From positions 1-64,000 of the forward strand of contig JAHHHV010000086.1 of NCBI GenBank assembly GCA_019359155.1: a stretch of 64,000 nt of DNA, read 5' to 3'. Source of the stretch: Pegethrix bostrychoides GSE-TBD4-15B (lineage in GTDB: Bacteria; Cyanobacteriota; Cyanobacteriia; Elainellales; Elainellaceae). The position numbers and the translations under genes are program-made. Positions 54,168 to 63,819 of the stretch are shown here, in pieces; the first letter of the stretch is position 1; each line of letters opens with the position of its first letter. Under the pieces are notes generated by a model that was not told the DNA's origin, did no database searches, and saw nothing but the letters and a program-made list of their open reading frames with translations.

Positions 54168-55511
54168 ATGCAAGAGTTAACCCGTCCGACCCCCACGCTG
54201 AGCCGCGCCGATCTCGAAGCGTTTTGGATGCCGTTCACGGCAAATCGCCAGTTCAAGGAAAATCCGCGTCTGTTTGTCTCTGCCCAGGATATGCACTACC
54301 AAACAATTGACGGGCGGCAGGTGCTAGATGGTACGGCGGGGCTGTGGTGCGTGAATGCGGGACACTGTCGGCCCCAGATTGTCGAGGCGATCCATCGGCA
54401 GGTTTCAACGCTAGACTTTGCGCCGACGTTTCAGATGGGGCATCCGGGGGCGTTTGAGCTGGCCAGCCGCTTGACCCAAATGCTGCCGGGGGATTTGAAT
54501 CACGTATTTTTTGCCAACTCTGGCTCGGAGGCGGTGGATTCGGCGCTGAAGATTGCGTTGGCTTATCACCGGGAGCGGGGCGAAGGGACGCGGCAGCGGT
54601 TAATTGGCCGGGAGCGGGGCTATCACGGCGTAGGGTTTGGCGGCATTTCGGTGGGCGGGATTGGCTCGAATCGCAAGTTTTTTGGCGGCTTGCTGACGGG
54701 GGTAGATCATCTGCCGCATACGCATAGCCTGGAGCATAACGCTTTTAGCCGTCAGCAGCCGGACTGGGGGGCACATTTGGCGGACGATCTAGAGCGAATT
54801 GTGGCGCTGCATGATGCCTCGAATATTGCGGCGGTGATTGTGGAGCCGGTGGCGGGTTCGACGGGGGTGCTGGTGCCGCCGAAGGACTATTTGCAGCGGC
54901 TGCGGGCGATTTGTGACAAGTATGGGATTCTGCTGATTTTTGATGAGGTGATTACGGGGTTTGGCCGCTTGGGGACAGGGTTTGCGGCAGATTATTTTGG
55001 CGTGGTGCCGGATCTGATTGCGGTGGCTAAAGGCATCACCAACGGCACGATTCCGATGGGGGCAGTGTTTGTGCGTCAGGGGATCTATGACAGCTTTATG
55101 GATAGCTCGGTGCCGAACGCAATTGAGCTATTTCATGGCTATACCTATTCCGGGCATCCAGTGGCCTGCGCGGCGGCTTTGGCGACGCTGGATCTCTATG
55201 AGCAGGAGGGGCTGTTTGAGCGGGCGGCGGCGCTGTCGGGATATTGGGAGGATGCGGTGCATTCGCTGCGAGGGCTGCCGCATGTGATTGACGTACGGAA
55301 TTTGGGGCTGGTGGCGGGGATTGAGCTGGAGTCGATGCCGGGTCAGCCGATGGCGCGGGCGTTTGAGTGCTTTTTGCGCTGCTATGAGCGGGGACTGCTG
55401 ATTCGGACGACGGGGGATATTATTGCGCTGTCGCCGCCGCTGGTGATTGAGCGGGGGCAGATTGACGAGATGATTGGGATGCTGGGTGAGGTGATTCGGG
55501 GATTGCCTTAG
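54168..55511 (+). CDS. Class III omega-amino acid aminotransferase
   Basis: The PLP enzyme moves an amino group between an omega-amino acid such as beta-alanine and pyruvate. The 447-residue protein has FWMPFTANRQF at the start and GTAGLWCVNAGHCRPQIVEA near residue 60. PLP contacts include NSGSEAVDSALKIAL near 120 and the Asp of IFDEVITGFGRLG near 258. The Schiff-base Lys is in AVAKGITNGTIPMGAVF near 288. I set the start at 54168 because the MQELTRP beginning matches the family. The frame is open to 54018, but that part contains the 14-bp repeats and looks non-coding. The exact substrate cannot be read. Confidence 0.9.
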   Translation: MQELTRPTPTLSRADLEAFWMPFTANRQFKENPRLFVSAQDMHYQTIDGRQVLDGTAGLWCVNAGHCRPQIVEAIHRQVSTLDFAPTFQMGHPGAFELASRLTQMLPGDLNHVFFANSGSEAVDSALKIALAYHRERGEGTRQRLIGRERGYHGVGFGGISVGGIGSNRKFFGGLLTGVDHLPHTHSLEHNAFSRQQPDWGAHLADDLERIVALHDASNIAAVIVEPVAGSTGVLVPPKDYLQRLRAICDKYGILLIFDEVITGFGRLGTGFAADYFGVVPDLIAVAKGITNGTIPMGAVFVRQGIYDSFMDSSVPNAIELFHGYTYSGHPVACAAALATLDLYEQEGLFERAAALSGYWEDAVHSLRGLPHVIDVRNLGLVAGIELESMPGQPMARAFECFLRCYERGLLIRTTGDIIALSPPLVIERGQIDEMIGMLGEVIRGLP

Positions 55512-55617
55512 TGGATTGGGGCAGTGGGGGAGATCCGGGTTGTGCGAGCCTTTTGGGGTGTTCCCCCAAGCAAGTCTCAGTTCGCAGCCAGCTGCTCTGC
55601 CCCGCTCTACCCCCACC

Positions 55618-56841
55618 CTACGTCTCACCCCCTAACTCCTCGATCTTCAGCTCAGGTCGCTCCTGCTTAAACGGAATATCCGCATTAATGGCCTCAATCT
55701 CCTGCTGCTCTAGCTCATTCATCTCGCCAATATAGCTCTGCAAAATCTTGGCAAACCGTACATCGTAAAACCGATGCAGCGAGTGATTCGGCATCGCCGG
55801 GAACCCGCGCCGCTTCTTATGCCGCCCGCCTGCCCCCGGATCAAACGTCTGAATCCCGTGGCTCACCGCCCATTCAATCGGGCTGTAGTAGCAAGTCTCA
55901 AAATGCAGATTGTCAAACTCCTGCGCCGCGCCCCAGTAGCGCCCGTAGAGCTGCTCGCCTTTGGTGAGGCAAAACGACATGCCCGTGAGCTGCTCTGGAT
56001 GATTCTGGTCATAGACGCCAAACAGCACGACGCGGTGGCAGTAAGTCGGGTAAAGCTGCTCAAAAAACTGCTTGGTCAAATACTTGCTGCCCCAGAAGCC
56101 AAACTTATCGCAGGTGTCGCAGTAAAACTGATAGACCTGATCTAGCAGCTCCAGCGTAATCTGCTCCCCCGTCAGCGGCTCCACTCGCAGCCCCGCCTCA
56201 GCCACCGCCTTACGCTCGCGCTTGATGTTGCGCCGCTGGTTAGCATTAAACGCGCCCAGATAGTCATCAAAATTCTGGAAGTTTTGGTTCGTCCAGACAT
56301 AGCTATGGTGCAGCCAGCTACTAAAGCCATGCCGCTCCATCACCCGCCGCCAGTCTGGGTCAGCATAGAGAAAATTGCAGCCCAAAATCTGGTTGCGACG
56401 GCAAAATTGATCGATCGCCGCCACCATCATTTCGGTTAGCGCATCCTCATCTTCACCAGGCGCAATCAGAAACCGATAGCCCTCGGCAGGCGTAAATGGC
56501 GACATGCCCAAGAGCTTTGGGTAATATTCCATCCCTAGCCGGTACGCCAGATCTGCCCACTGGTAGTCAAACACAAACTCGCCGTAGCTGTGCCCCTTCA
56601 AATACATTGGCGCGGCGGCAACTAGGCTGCGATCCCGCCAGAGCGTCAGGTGATTTGGCTGCCAGCCCGATTTTGCCGTCGTGCTGCCGGAGCTTTCCAT
56701 ATTGTGCAGCCAGTCCCACTCCAAAAACGGCGTTTGCAGCGGCATCGCTAGCGCGTCCCACTCGGCCTGCGCCACTTCGGCAATCTGGCTAATCCAGGAA
56801 ACGGCGTAGCTAGGTTTTTTCTCAAACATACGCTCAAACAT
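55618..56841 (-). CDS. FemAB-like/GNAT acyltransferase (PF04339 type)
   Basis: The 407-residue protein resembles a group of GNAT-fold proteins once annotated as peptidogalycan biosynthesis proteins. Recognisable blocks are TPFLEWDWLHNMESSGSTT near residue 38, LYADPDWRRVMERHGF near 160, NANQRRNIKRERKAV near 200, CYYSPIEWAVSHGIQTFDPG near 325, and HKKRRGF near 348. The His/Lys/Arg and Gly-rich end could bind an acyl or aminoacyl donor. The natural substrate is not known. It converges on the aminotransferase gene, with a 106-base gap holding a small TTGGGG/CCCCAA hairpin (55553-55569). Confidence 0.85.
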   Translation of the reverse strand: MFERMFEKKPSYAVSWISQIAEVAQAEWDALAMPLQTPFLEWDWLHNMESSGSTTAKSGWQPNHLTLWRDRSLVAAAPMYLKGHSYGEFVFDYQWADLAYRLGMEYYPKLLGMSPFTPAEGYRFLIAPGEDEDALTEMMVAAIDQFCRRNQILGCNFLYADPDWRRVMERHGFSSWLHHSYVWTNQNFQNFDDYLGAFNANQRRNIKRERKAVAEAGLRVEPLTGEQITLELLDQVYQFYCDTCDKFGFWGSKYLTKQFFEQLYPTYCHRVVLFGVYDQNHPEQLTGMSFCLTKGEQLYGRYWGAAQEFDNLHFETCYYSPIEWAVSHGIQTFDPGAGGRHKKRRGFPAMPNHSLHRFYDVRFAKILQSYIGEMNELEQQEIEAINADIPFKQERPELKIEELGGET

Positions 56842-56884
56842 ACGGCAGCGGGGGAGGAGAATAAATCGATGAACAAAGGTTTCT

Positions 56885-57580
56885 TTAAGTTACATTAACT
56901 TGCTCATCGCTGCTTTGCCGCCGCCGATAATGCAAAAACACCTCAGAGCCAGCCACCTCTGCCGAAAGCAAAATCAATCGAGGAGCCGTTGCCTCCAAAA
57001 AACCCGCTCCCGCCACCAGACTTGGCGCCGCTCCGCCCAAAATCAGCGGGCAAACTGTCAGCCACAGCTCGTCGATTAGATCAAACGCCAGCAGCGAAGC
57101 CACTAATCTGCCGCCGCCCGTCACCACCAGCCGCGCTAGCCCTAGTCTCCCCAGCTCAGCTATCGCCTGATCTGGCGCTTCAGAGTAGAATGACAGCACC
57201 CGCTCAAATTCTGGGCGGTCTTGCCAGAAGGCCAGTCTCTCAGTGGTTGTTAGCAGCCAGCGCGGCACCGACTGCTGGAAAAAGCGCAGCTGCGGATCGA
57301 GCACTCCTGATCCGGAACAGACGATCTGGACAGGCTGAGGCGGCTTTCTCTGTGCCTCTCGCTGCTGCAAGAGCTGCGGATGGGTGACTCTCAGCGTCGT
57401 GCCGTAAGCTCGCAGCGTTCCCGCGCCAAACAGCACCCCGTCGGCTTGAGCAATTTGAGTTTCTAGGTGATCTCTATCGGCAGCAGAGCCAAACCGAGCA
57501 GCAGAATGGTGAACGTCAGCAATTTTGCCATCAGCGCTGATTGCCAAAACAACGGTTGTGTGGGGTCGAGATTGCATCAC
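56885..57580 (-). CDS. RibD C-terminal/dihydrofolate reductase-like protein
   Basis: The 231-residue protein has the reductase fold of the RibD C-terminal domain: TVVLAISADGKIADVHHS at residues 9-26, ADGVLFGAGTLRAYG near 50, and LVVTGGGRLVASLLAFDLIDEL near 155. LILGGAAPSLVAG lies near 182. Members reduce the riboflavin precursor with NADPH. This one lacks the deaminase domain of bifunctional RibD, so its role in riboflavin synthesis is uncertain, and a different pterin- or pyrimidine-like substrate is possible. It sits 43 bases upstream of the FemAB-like gene on the same strand, so cotranscription is likely. Confidence 0.87.
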   Translation of the reverse strand: MMQSRPHTTVVLAISADGKIADVHHSAARFGSAADRDHLETQIAQADGVLFGAGTLRAYGTTLRVTHPQLLQQREAQRKPPQPVQIVCSGSGVLDPQLRFFQQSVPRWLLTTTERLAFWQDRPEFERVLSFYSEAPDQAIAELGRLGLARLVVTGGGRLVASLLAFDLIDELWLTVCPLILGGAAPSLVAGAGFLEATAPRLILLSAEVAGSEVFLHYRRRQSSDEQVNVT

Positions 57581-57821
57581 GAAGCTGCATCTAGCGTAAT
57601 TGGGGTTCTAAAATCAGGGGTATCAAAAATCAGACGCATCAAAAGCAGCGCAGATCTGCGGCGGTCGCCTCTATAGGCAGTTGCCTTTATATTCAGTGAA
57701 GACTTCTTGAAGAAACGGTTTCTGTAACGGATGACAAACCTACCCCAACGGGTTCGGTATTAATCTTAGTAGGGGGAGCGCGTCCGGGTGTGAACTTCAT
57801 ACCTCAGCTTGGAAAGTAACT

Positions 57822-59831
57822 ATGGCAATGGTGGGTCAATCTTCGTTTCGTCGGATTCTGCTGTTGCGAATTCTGTTGCTCAGCATCCCAATTTTGTTTT
57901 TGGGTATGGCAGTCACCTTTCGCAAAGCCAGAAGCAGTCTGCTCCAGACCGCGCGCGAAAACCTAGAGCAGAGCGCAGTGGGCAAAGCCGTCACGATTCA
58001 AGATTCGATCAACGCTCTCCAGACTAGTCTGTCCATTGCCAGCGAGACAGCGCCACTCCAGTTTGGTTCGCCTGAGTCAGCCGCAGTTTTTCTCAATCGG
58101 CTTCAAAAGCAGCTGCCCACAGAGGTGAGCTGCCTCCAGCTCAAAGATCTGGAGAACCCGCAGATGATCGCCAGCACCTGCGGCAATCGAATCCTCGATG
58201 CGGTGAACACCCAGGACTGGGCAAAGAACACCCAGGACTTGGCAAAACAGCGCGACAGTTCGGCTGAGCTAAACCGCGACCACACCCTGACGGTCAATAC
58301 GCTCAACCGCCCCAGCTCAACAGAAGGCAGTCCGCTGAATCTGCTGGTCAGCACCGCCGTCTACAGCACCACCGGACAGCTGCGCTACAGCCTCACAGCC
58401 CAAACCGCCATTCGCCAGGGTAAGACGCTAACGCCGCTCCAGCAGCAGGGCGAGACGATTGTGATTGATCAAGACGGTAAGTTTTTGGCGCATCCGCAGC
58501 AGGGACAGGTTGGACTCAACATTGCCCAGGGCACCAACGGTGATCGGTTCCAGGATATCCTCAGCAACATTCGGCGGGGCGATGCGGACTCGCGGCATTT
58601 GTTTAACCTGTCGGGAGAGCAAACTGAATGGATCGCGGGCTTTAGCCCGATGACGGTGCCAATTACCCGAAAACAGAAGGAAACTTGGGCGGTGCTGGCC
58701 GTTACGCCAGCTGACAATGCGCTGGACGGGCTGGCCGATATCACCCAGATCTTACTAATCCTGACGGTCGGGCTGCTGGCGGCGCATCTGCTGGCGATGC
58801 TCTACATGGCGCGGGATCTGGCGCTGCCGATTGAGCAGCTGGGCAAATATGCGCTGCGAATCCACAAGCGCGACCCCTTAGAGCGCGCCCCCAAAAACTT
58901 CCGCATCCGCGAACTCAACCACCTGGCCGAAGTGCTCGACAACATGGTGGGGCGACTGGAGGAACGCGCCAAAGAGCTAGAGTCAGCTTGGCAGGAGGCA
59001 GAAGCCGCCAATCAGCTGAAAAGCCGATTTTTGGCGACGACTTCTCACGAGCTGCGAACGCCACTGAACGCCATTATTGGCAGCATTCGGCTCGTCAAAG
59101 ATGGCTGCTGCGACAGCCGCGAGGAAGAAGTTGAGTTTTTGGAACAGGCCGATAAGGCAGCGATTCACCTGCTGAAAATTATCAATGACCTGCTAGACAT
59201 CCAGCGGATCGAGGAGAAGAAGCTGCCGCTGGCGATTGAAACCACCGATCTGCGTCAGATTCTCAAAGATGCCGTCGATCTCGAAACGGTGGCCGCGCAG
59301 CAGAAAAATCTGGCGCTAAATTTCACGAAGCCGCCAGAGCCAATCATGGTACGGGTTGATCCCGGTCGGCTCCAACAGGTGTTTATCAACATCATTCACA
59401 ATGCGATCAAATTTACCGACCACGGCAGCATCACGATTCAGACGCGGCTAGAGTCGATTCCGCAGGATTTGCCGTCGCGCTCAGCCACGCCCAGCAGTAA
59501 CGGCAACGGTCATCATCCCGATCCGTATGAGGTGGAAGACTGGGTGGTGATTACGATTCAGGACACGGGTATTGGCATTGATTTGGCGCAGCAGCACAAG
59601 CTGTTTCGTCCATTTGTGATGGTAGATGGCTCAACCACGCGCAAGGCGGAAGGCACAGGGCTGGGACTAGCGATTTCCCGCAACCTCGTCGAAATGATGG
59701 GTGGACAAATCGGGCTGCACAGTCCCGGCCCGGATCAGGGCACAACCGTCAAGGTAACGCTGCCGCTGCTCAGCCTGCAAACCCGGCGAGATCTAGAGCG
59801 GCCTTCGGTGGCGGAATCAGCTAAGGCGTAG
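57822..59831 (+). CDS. Membrane sensor histidine kinase (dCache-HAMP type)
   Basis: The 669-residue kinase has a first transmembrane segment at about 11-32, a long extracytoplasmic Cache-like sensor region to about 300, and a second span near 305-328. HAMP (ARDLALPIEQLGKYALRI), a coiled linker, HisKA with the His in TTSHELRTPLNAIIGSIRLV near residue 410, and a HATPase (NIIHNAIKF, DTGIGID and GTGLGLAIS) follow. A 21-bp in-frame duplication (58206-58247) doubles a NTQDWAK heptad in the sensor region. No response regulator gene is adjacent. The ATG at 57822 gives a normal basic-hydrophobic N-terminus. Confidence 0.93.
   Translation: MAMVGQSSFRRILLLRILLLSIPILFLGMAVTFRKARSSLLQTARENLEQSAVGKAVTIQDSINALQTSLSIASETAPLQFGSPESAAVFLNRLQKQLPTEVSCLQLKDLENPQMIASTCGNRILDAVNTQDWAKNTQDLAKQRDSSAELNRDHTLTVNTLNRPSSTEGSPLNLLVSTAVYSTTGQLRYSLTAQTAIRQGKTLTPLQQQGETIVIDQDGKFLAHPQQGQVGLNIAQGTNGDRFQDILSNIRRGDADSRHLFNLSGEQTEWIAGFSPMTVPITRKQKETWAVLAVTPADNALDGLADITQILLILTVGLLAAHLLAMLYMARDLALPIEQLGKYALRIHKRDPLERAPKNFRIRELNHLAEVLDNMVGRLEERAKELESAWQEAEAANQLKSRFLATTSHELRTPLNAIIGSIRLVKDGCCDSREEEVEFLEQADKAAIHLLKIINDLLDIQRIEEKKLPLAIETTDLRQILKDAVDLETVAAQQKNLALNFTKPPEPIMVRVDPGRLQQVFINIIHNAIKFTDHGSITIQTRLESIPQDLPSRSATPSSNGNGHHPDPYEVEDWVVITIQDTGIGIDLAQQHKLFRPFVMVDGSTTRKAEGTGLGLAISRNLVEMMGGQIGLHSPGPDQGTTVKVTLPLLSLQTRRDLERPSVAESAKA
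58206..58247. repeat. 21-bp in-frame duplication in the sensor kinase gene
   Basis: AACACCCAGGACTGGGCAAAG (58206-58226) is repeated with two differences at 58227-58247. It encodes two NTQD-type heptads in the extracytoplasmic domain. Confidence 0.85.
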
Positions 59832-59987
59832 TTATCTACTGATAGATATAGCTAGCTAGAGCCGCAAGCTCAGCCGCTGCCGCAGAAAAGAGCCTGAGAG
59901 ATCAGATTTTTACCGATAGATCACGGTTTAATGGTATAAATTCTGCCTGCGCCCCTCTGAGTTTGAGCAAAAGTTTGAGCAAGACGC

Positions 59988-62900
59988 ATGAGTCAATACG
60001 GGTACTACCGCCATCCGACCGTGAGCGGCGAGCGGGTTGTTTTTGTCTGCGAGGATGACCTTTGGAGCCTGCCATTGCAGGGCGGCTTAGCAATCAGGCT
60101 AACGGCGAATTTGGCACAGGTACAGCGGCCACTGCTGTCGCCAGACGGCCTGCATTTGGCTTTTGTGGGGCGCGAGGAAGGCCATGCTGAGGTGTACTGT
60201 ATGCCCGCAGTTGGAGGTATAGCGCGGCGCTTGACCTTTATGGGATCAGCCAAGGTGGCGGGCTGGAGTCCCGGCGGAGAGATCGTCTTTGTCAGCAGCG
60301 CTCAGCAGCCGATTGAGCGAATGGATCATCTCTACAGCATCTCGCCTGAAGGCGGACAGCCGCAGCTCTTGCCCTACGGATTGGCGCATAGCGTCGCCTT
60401 TGGCTCTAGTGGGCGAGTCGTGATTGGCCGCAACACCGACGAGCCCGCCTATTGGAAGCGCTACCGGGGCGGCAAAATGGGCGTGCTCTGGGTAGATGCA
60501 GCGGGCACCGGTCAGTTCCGGAAGCTCATCGAGATCAATGGCAACCTGGACTCGCCGATCTGGATTGGCGAGCGCATTTACTTTCTGTCCGATCACGAGG
60601 GAATCGGCAACCTCTATTCCTGTACGCCAACCGGCGAAGATTTGCAGCCGCACACGCAGCACCGGGACTACTACGCTCGCAACGCCAGCAGCGATGGCCA
60701 AACGATTGTCTACCACGCCGGAGCCGAGCTGTTCCGATTTGATCCGCTGTCCCCAGCCACCAGCCAGCCAATCCCGGTGCAGTTTCACAGCCCGCGCCTC
60801 CAACGACAGCGCAAGTTCGTCAATCCAGCTGAGTTTTTAGAAGACTATGGCCTGCATCCGGACGGCCATTCAGTGGTGATTACCAGTCGGGGCAAGAGCT
60901 TTTGCTTTAGCAACTGGGAAGGGGCAGTGTTTCAGCTAGGCCAGCCAGAAAATCAGCCAGCAGGGCGATATCGTCTCACGCAGTGGCTCAACGACGGGCA
61001 GCGCTTAGTCGGAGTCTGCGATCGCAGCGGTATTGAGACACTCGAAATTCTCTCGCCTGAGTTTGACCAGTCTCCCCGGCCGCTTACCGGACTCAACATT
61101 GGCCGGGTGGAGCAGCTCGCTGTTTCGCCAGTGGCCGACCAGCTGGTTCTGACCAACCATCGGCAGGAGTTAATTTGGGTCGATCTGGTTAGCGCCGCAA
61201 TCCGCCAGCTCGACCGCAGCGACTATGACGCGATCCAAGGCTTTTGCTGGTCGCCAGACGGGGAGTGGGTTGCCTACGGCATGGCTGAAGTTCAGCATAC
61301 GGTTTCGATTAAGCTCTGCCAGGTTGAGAGCGGCACGACGCACCTGCTAACGCCACCTCGATTTCGAGATACCCAGCCAGCCTTTGATCCAGCCGGAAAA
61401 TTTATCTACTTTCTCTCGGTGCGCGAGTTCAATCCGGTCTACGATCGAGTCTACTTCGACCTCAGCTTCCCCAAGGCGATGCGGCCATTTTTGATTGCGC
61501 TACAAGCCGAGACTGCCTCGCCGTTTGGGCCTGTCACCCGATCGCTCAGCGCCAGCCTGCCCCCAATTCAGCCAGATATCCCGGAGGCGGAGCCAGAGCT
61601 GTCAGAAGCTGCCGATACGGCTCCCGCCGCTGAAGAGCCGCCTGCCCCTGCTGAACGGACTCCGGCTGAACCTACCTCGCCTGCCCCGCTCAACATCGAC
61701 TTCGAGGGCATCCAGCAGCGGATTCTGGGCTTCCCGGTAGCCGAGGGCATCTATGGGCAGATCCATGGGTTAGAGGGCAAAGTGCTGCTGACGACGTTCC
61801 CGGTGCAGAGCAGCTTGGGCGGGCAGCAGCCCAAGGAAAAGCCCTCGCTGGAGCTGTATGACTTTGAGTCCCAGAAGCAGGAGCGGCTAGCTGAGGCCAA
61901 CGATTTCCGACTCGCCAAAGATCAAAAAACGCTGATTTATCGAGCTGGATATCGGCTGCGAGTTTGCGAGATTAGCAGCCTTAGCTCGCTAGAGCGCGAC
62001 CGCAAAGAAGCTGAGCCAGGGCGCAAGAGCGGCTGGCTGGATCTAAATCGAGTGCGGCTTTCGGTCAATCCTGAGCAGGAGTGGCCGCAGATGTTTCGCG
62101 AGGCTTGGCGGCTGCAGCAAGAGCAATTTTGGACAGCAGATCTCTCTGGCGTAGACTGGCTGCGCGTGTTTGAGCGCTATCGTCCGCTGCTGGAGCGAAT
62201 TGGCTGTCGCTCTGAGCTTTCCGATCTCATCTGGGAAATGCAGGGAGAGCTCGGTACGTCTCACGCCTACGAGGGCGGCGGCGACTACCGCGAGTCGCCA
62301 CAGTACCCAATCGGCTTTCTGGGCGCAGACTTTAGCTATGATCCCGACTCAGATGCCTATCGCGTCGAGCGGATTATTCAAGGCGATGCCTGGAGCGAGC
62401 AGGGTTCGCCCCTGAGTCAGCTAGGGGTAAATGTCCGGGCGGGCGATCTGCTGCTAGCAATTGATGGCCAGCCGCTGAGTCGGTATCTAGCTCCCCAAGA
62501 GCTGCTGGTGAATCGAGCTAGATCTGAGGTGGCGCTGACCTTCGCTGGCGCGGGTTCTGCGACTGGTTCCGGAGCAGATCAGCGCCAGCCCCCGCATCGC
62601 ACGATTACTGTCAAAACGCTGCGAAGCGAAACACCGCTGCGCTACCGCGCCTGGGTTGAGGCCAACCATCAGCAGGTGCAGGCGGCTACCGACGGTCAGA
62701 TTGGCTATCTGCATATTCCCGACATGGGGCCAGCGGGCTATGCCGAGTTTCACCGCTACTATTTCGCTGAGGTCTACAAAAACGGTCTGATTATCGACCT
62801 GCGCTACAACCGGGGCGGCTTTGTCTCACAGCTAATTCTCGAAAAGCTGGCGCGGCGGCGCTTGGGCTACGATGTTACCCGCTGGAGCAAGCCTGTGCCG

Positions 62901-63305
62901 TTTCCGTTTGATTCGGTGGCTGGGCCAATGGTGGCGATCACCGATGAATATGCGGCCTCGGACGGCGATATTTTCAGCCACTGCTTCAAGCTGATGCAGC
63001 TGGGCAAGCTGATTGGTAAGCGCACCTGGGGCGGCGTGATTGGCTTCTCCAATCGGCAGGCACTCGTCGATCAAAGCCAGGTGACGCAGCCAGAATTTTC
63101 GTTCTGGTTCAAAGACGTAGGCTGGCAGATCGAAAACTACGGCACGGTTCCCGATATTGAAGTTGAGATTACGCCCCAAGACTGGGCAGAAGGAAGAGAT
63201 AGCCAGCTGGAAAAAGCAATTGAGGTAATCCTGCATGATCTAGCCGAAAATCCGGTGGCGCTCCCTGATTTTGGCGCTAGGCCGCATCTGCCTTTGCCAA
63301 GCTAA
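59988..63305 (+). CDS. Tricorn-like protease (S41 family)
   Basis: Tricorn is a large peptidase that cuts peptides released by other proteases. The 1,105-residue protein has two beta-propeller regions (about 1-330 and 340-690) with repeated WSPDG-type blades (LLSPDGLHLAFVG, CWSPDGEWVAYG). A Pro/Ala/Glu-rich insert at about 530-560 interrupts the second. The C-terminal core has the catalytic His in LGTSHAYEGGGDY near residue 757, a PDZ domain (about 765-870), and the nucleophile Ser in DEYAASDGDIFSH near 985. Matching residues of the Thermoplasma enzyme are thus present. No signal peptide is seen, so it is probably cytoplasmic. Confidence 0.93.
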   Translation: MSQYGYYRHPTVSGERVVFVCEDDLWSLPLQGGLAIRLTANLAQVQRPLLSPDGLHLAFVGREEGHAEVYCMPAVGGIARRLTFMGSAKVAGWSPGGEIVFVSSAQQPIERMDHLYSISPEGGQPQLLPYGLAHSVAFGSSGRVVIGRNTDEPAYWKRYRGGKMGVLWVDAAGTGQFRKLIEINGNLDSPIWIGERIYFLSDHEGIGNLYSCTPTGEDLQPHTQHRDYYARNASSDGQTIVYHAGAELFRFDPLSPATSQPIPVQFHSPRLQRQRKFVNPAEFLEDYGLHPDGHSVVITSRGKSFCFSNWEGAVFQLGQPENQPAGRYRLTQWLNDGQRLVGVCDRSGIETLEILSPEFDQSPRPLTGLNIGRVEQLAVSPVADQLVLTNHRQELIWVDLVSAAIRQLDRSDYDAIQGFCWSPDGEWVAYGMAEVQHTVSIKLCQVESGTTHLLTPPRFRDTQPAFDPAGKFIYFLSVREFNPVYDRVYFDLSFPKAMRPFLIALQAETASPFGPVTRSLSASLPPIQPDIPEAEPELSEAADTAPAAEEPPAPAERTPAEPTSPAPLNIDFEGIQQRILGFPVAEGIYGQIHGLEGKVLLTTFPVQSSLGGQQPKEKPSLELYDFESQKQERLAEANDFRLAKDQKTLIYRAGYRLRVCEISSLSSLERDRKEAEPGRKSGWLDLNRVRLSVNPEQEWPQMFREAWRLQQEQFWTADLSGVDWLRVFERYRPLLERIGCRSELSDLIWEMQGELGTSHAYEGGGDYRESPQYPIGFLGADFSYDPDSDAYRVERIIQGDAWSEQGSPLSQLGVNVRAGDLLLAIDGQPLSRYLAPQELLVNRARSEVALTFAGAGSATGSGADQRQPPHRTITVKTLRSETPLRYRAWVEANHQQVQAATDGQIGYLHIPDMGPAGYAEFHRYYFAEVYKNGLIIDLRYNRGGFVSQLILEKLARRRLGYDVTRWSKPVPFPFDSVAGPMVAITDEYAASDGDIFSHCFKLMQLGKLIGKRTWGGVIGFSNRQALVDQSQVTQPEFSFWFKDVGWQIENYGTVPDIEVEITPQDWAEGRDSQLEKAIEVILHDLAENPVALPDFGARPHLPLPS

Positions 63306-63375
63306 CGTAGAGTTTTGATCCTGATTGAGTCCTGATTGCTGCGCTAAGGCTCTGGATTAAACGCTGGGGAGCAAG

Positions 63376-63789
63376 ATGACAAAGCTACTCAAAATTGGCG
63401 AAGTTGCAGAAACGAGCGGCCTGCCGGTCAAAACAATTCGCTACTACGAAGAAATTGGCCTGCTGATTCCCACCGTGCAGCGTTCTGAGGCGCAGTATCG
63501 GCTGTTTCAGGCTGAGGTACTCAATCGACTTGCGTTCATCAAACGCGCACAGGCGCTTGGACTCAACCTGAAGGAAATCCAGCAGATTCTGGCGGTGCAT
63601 GACCATGGCAAACTGCCCTGTGGCGACATCAAGCAGCATCTCGAAGCTAAAGTGGCGGATATTTCCCACCAGATTGATGCCCTCACCACGCTGCGCGCCG
63701 AGCTGCAAGGCATTCTTTCCGGCTGGCAAGATCAGCCCCCCGCTGACCGGATTCAGCAGACAATTTGCCCTAATATTCAGAAGGTGTGA
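63376..63789 (+). CDS. MerR family metal-type transcriptional regulator
   Basis: The 137-residue regulator has the MerR DNA-binding head (KIGEVAETSGLPVKTIRYYEE, followed by IGLL) and a long dimerisation helix at about 80-112. Two Cys residues flank the helix: LPCGDI near residue 77 and the C-terminal TICPNIQ near 132. That arrangement is typical of metal-responsive members such as ZntR, CueR and CoaR. Such proteins bind an elongated promoter spacer and untwist it when the metal binds. The regulated gene is not obvious, because the next gene is a prepilin peptidase. A regulon elsewhere is likely. Confidence 0.9.
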   Translation: MTKLLKIGEVAETSGLPVKTIRYYEEIGLLIPTVQRSEAQYRLFQAEVLNRLAFIKRAQALGLNLKEIQQILAVHDHGKLPCGDIKQHLEAKVADISHQIDALTTLRAELQGILSGWQDQPPADRIQQTICPNIQKV

Positions 63790-63819
63790 ATCGCGCAGTC
63801 AATCTGCACAGAGCGCCCT

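Noticed and set aside
55553-55569. TTGGGG/CCCCAA hairpin as a terminator between convergent genes
   Set aside because: Only six pairs and no T run on either side, so it is mentioned but not called a terminator.
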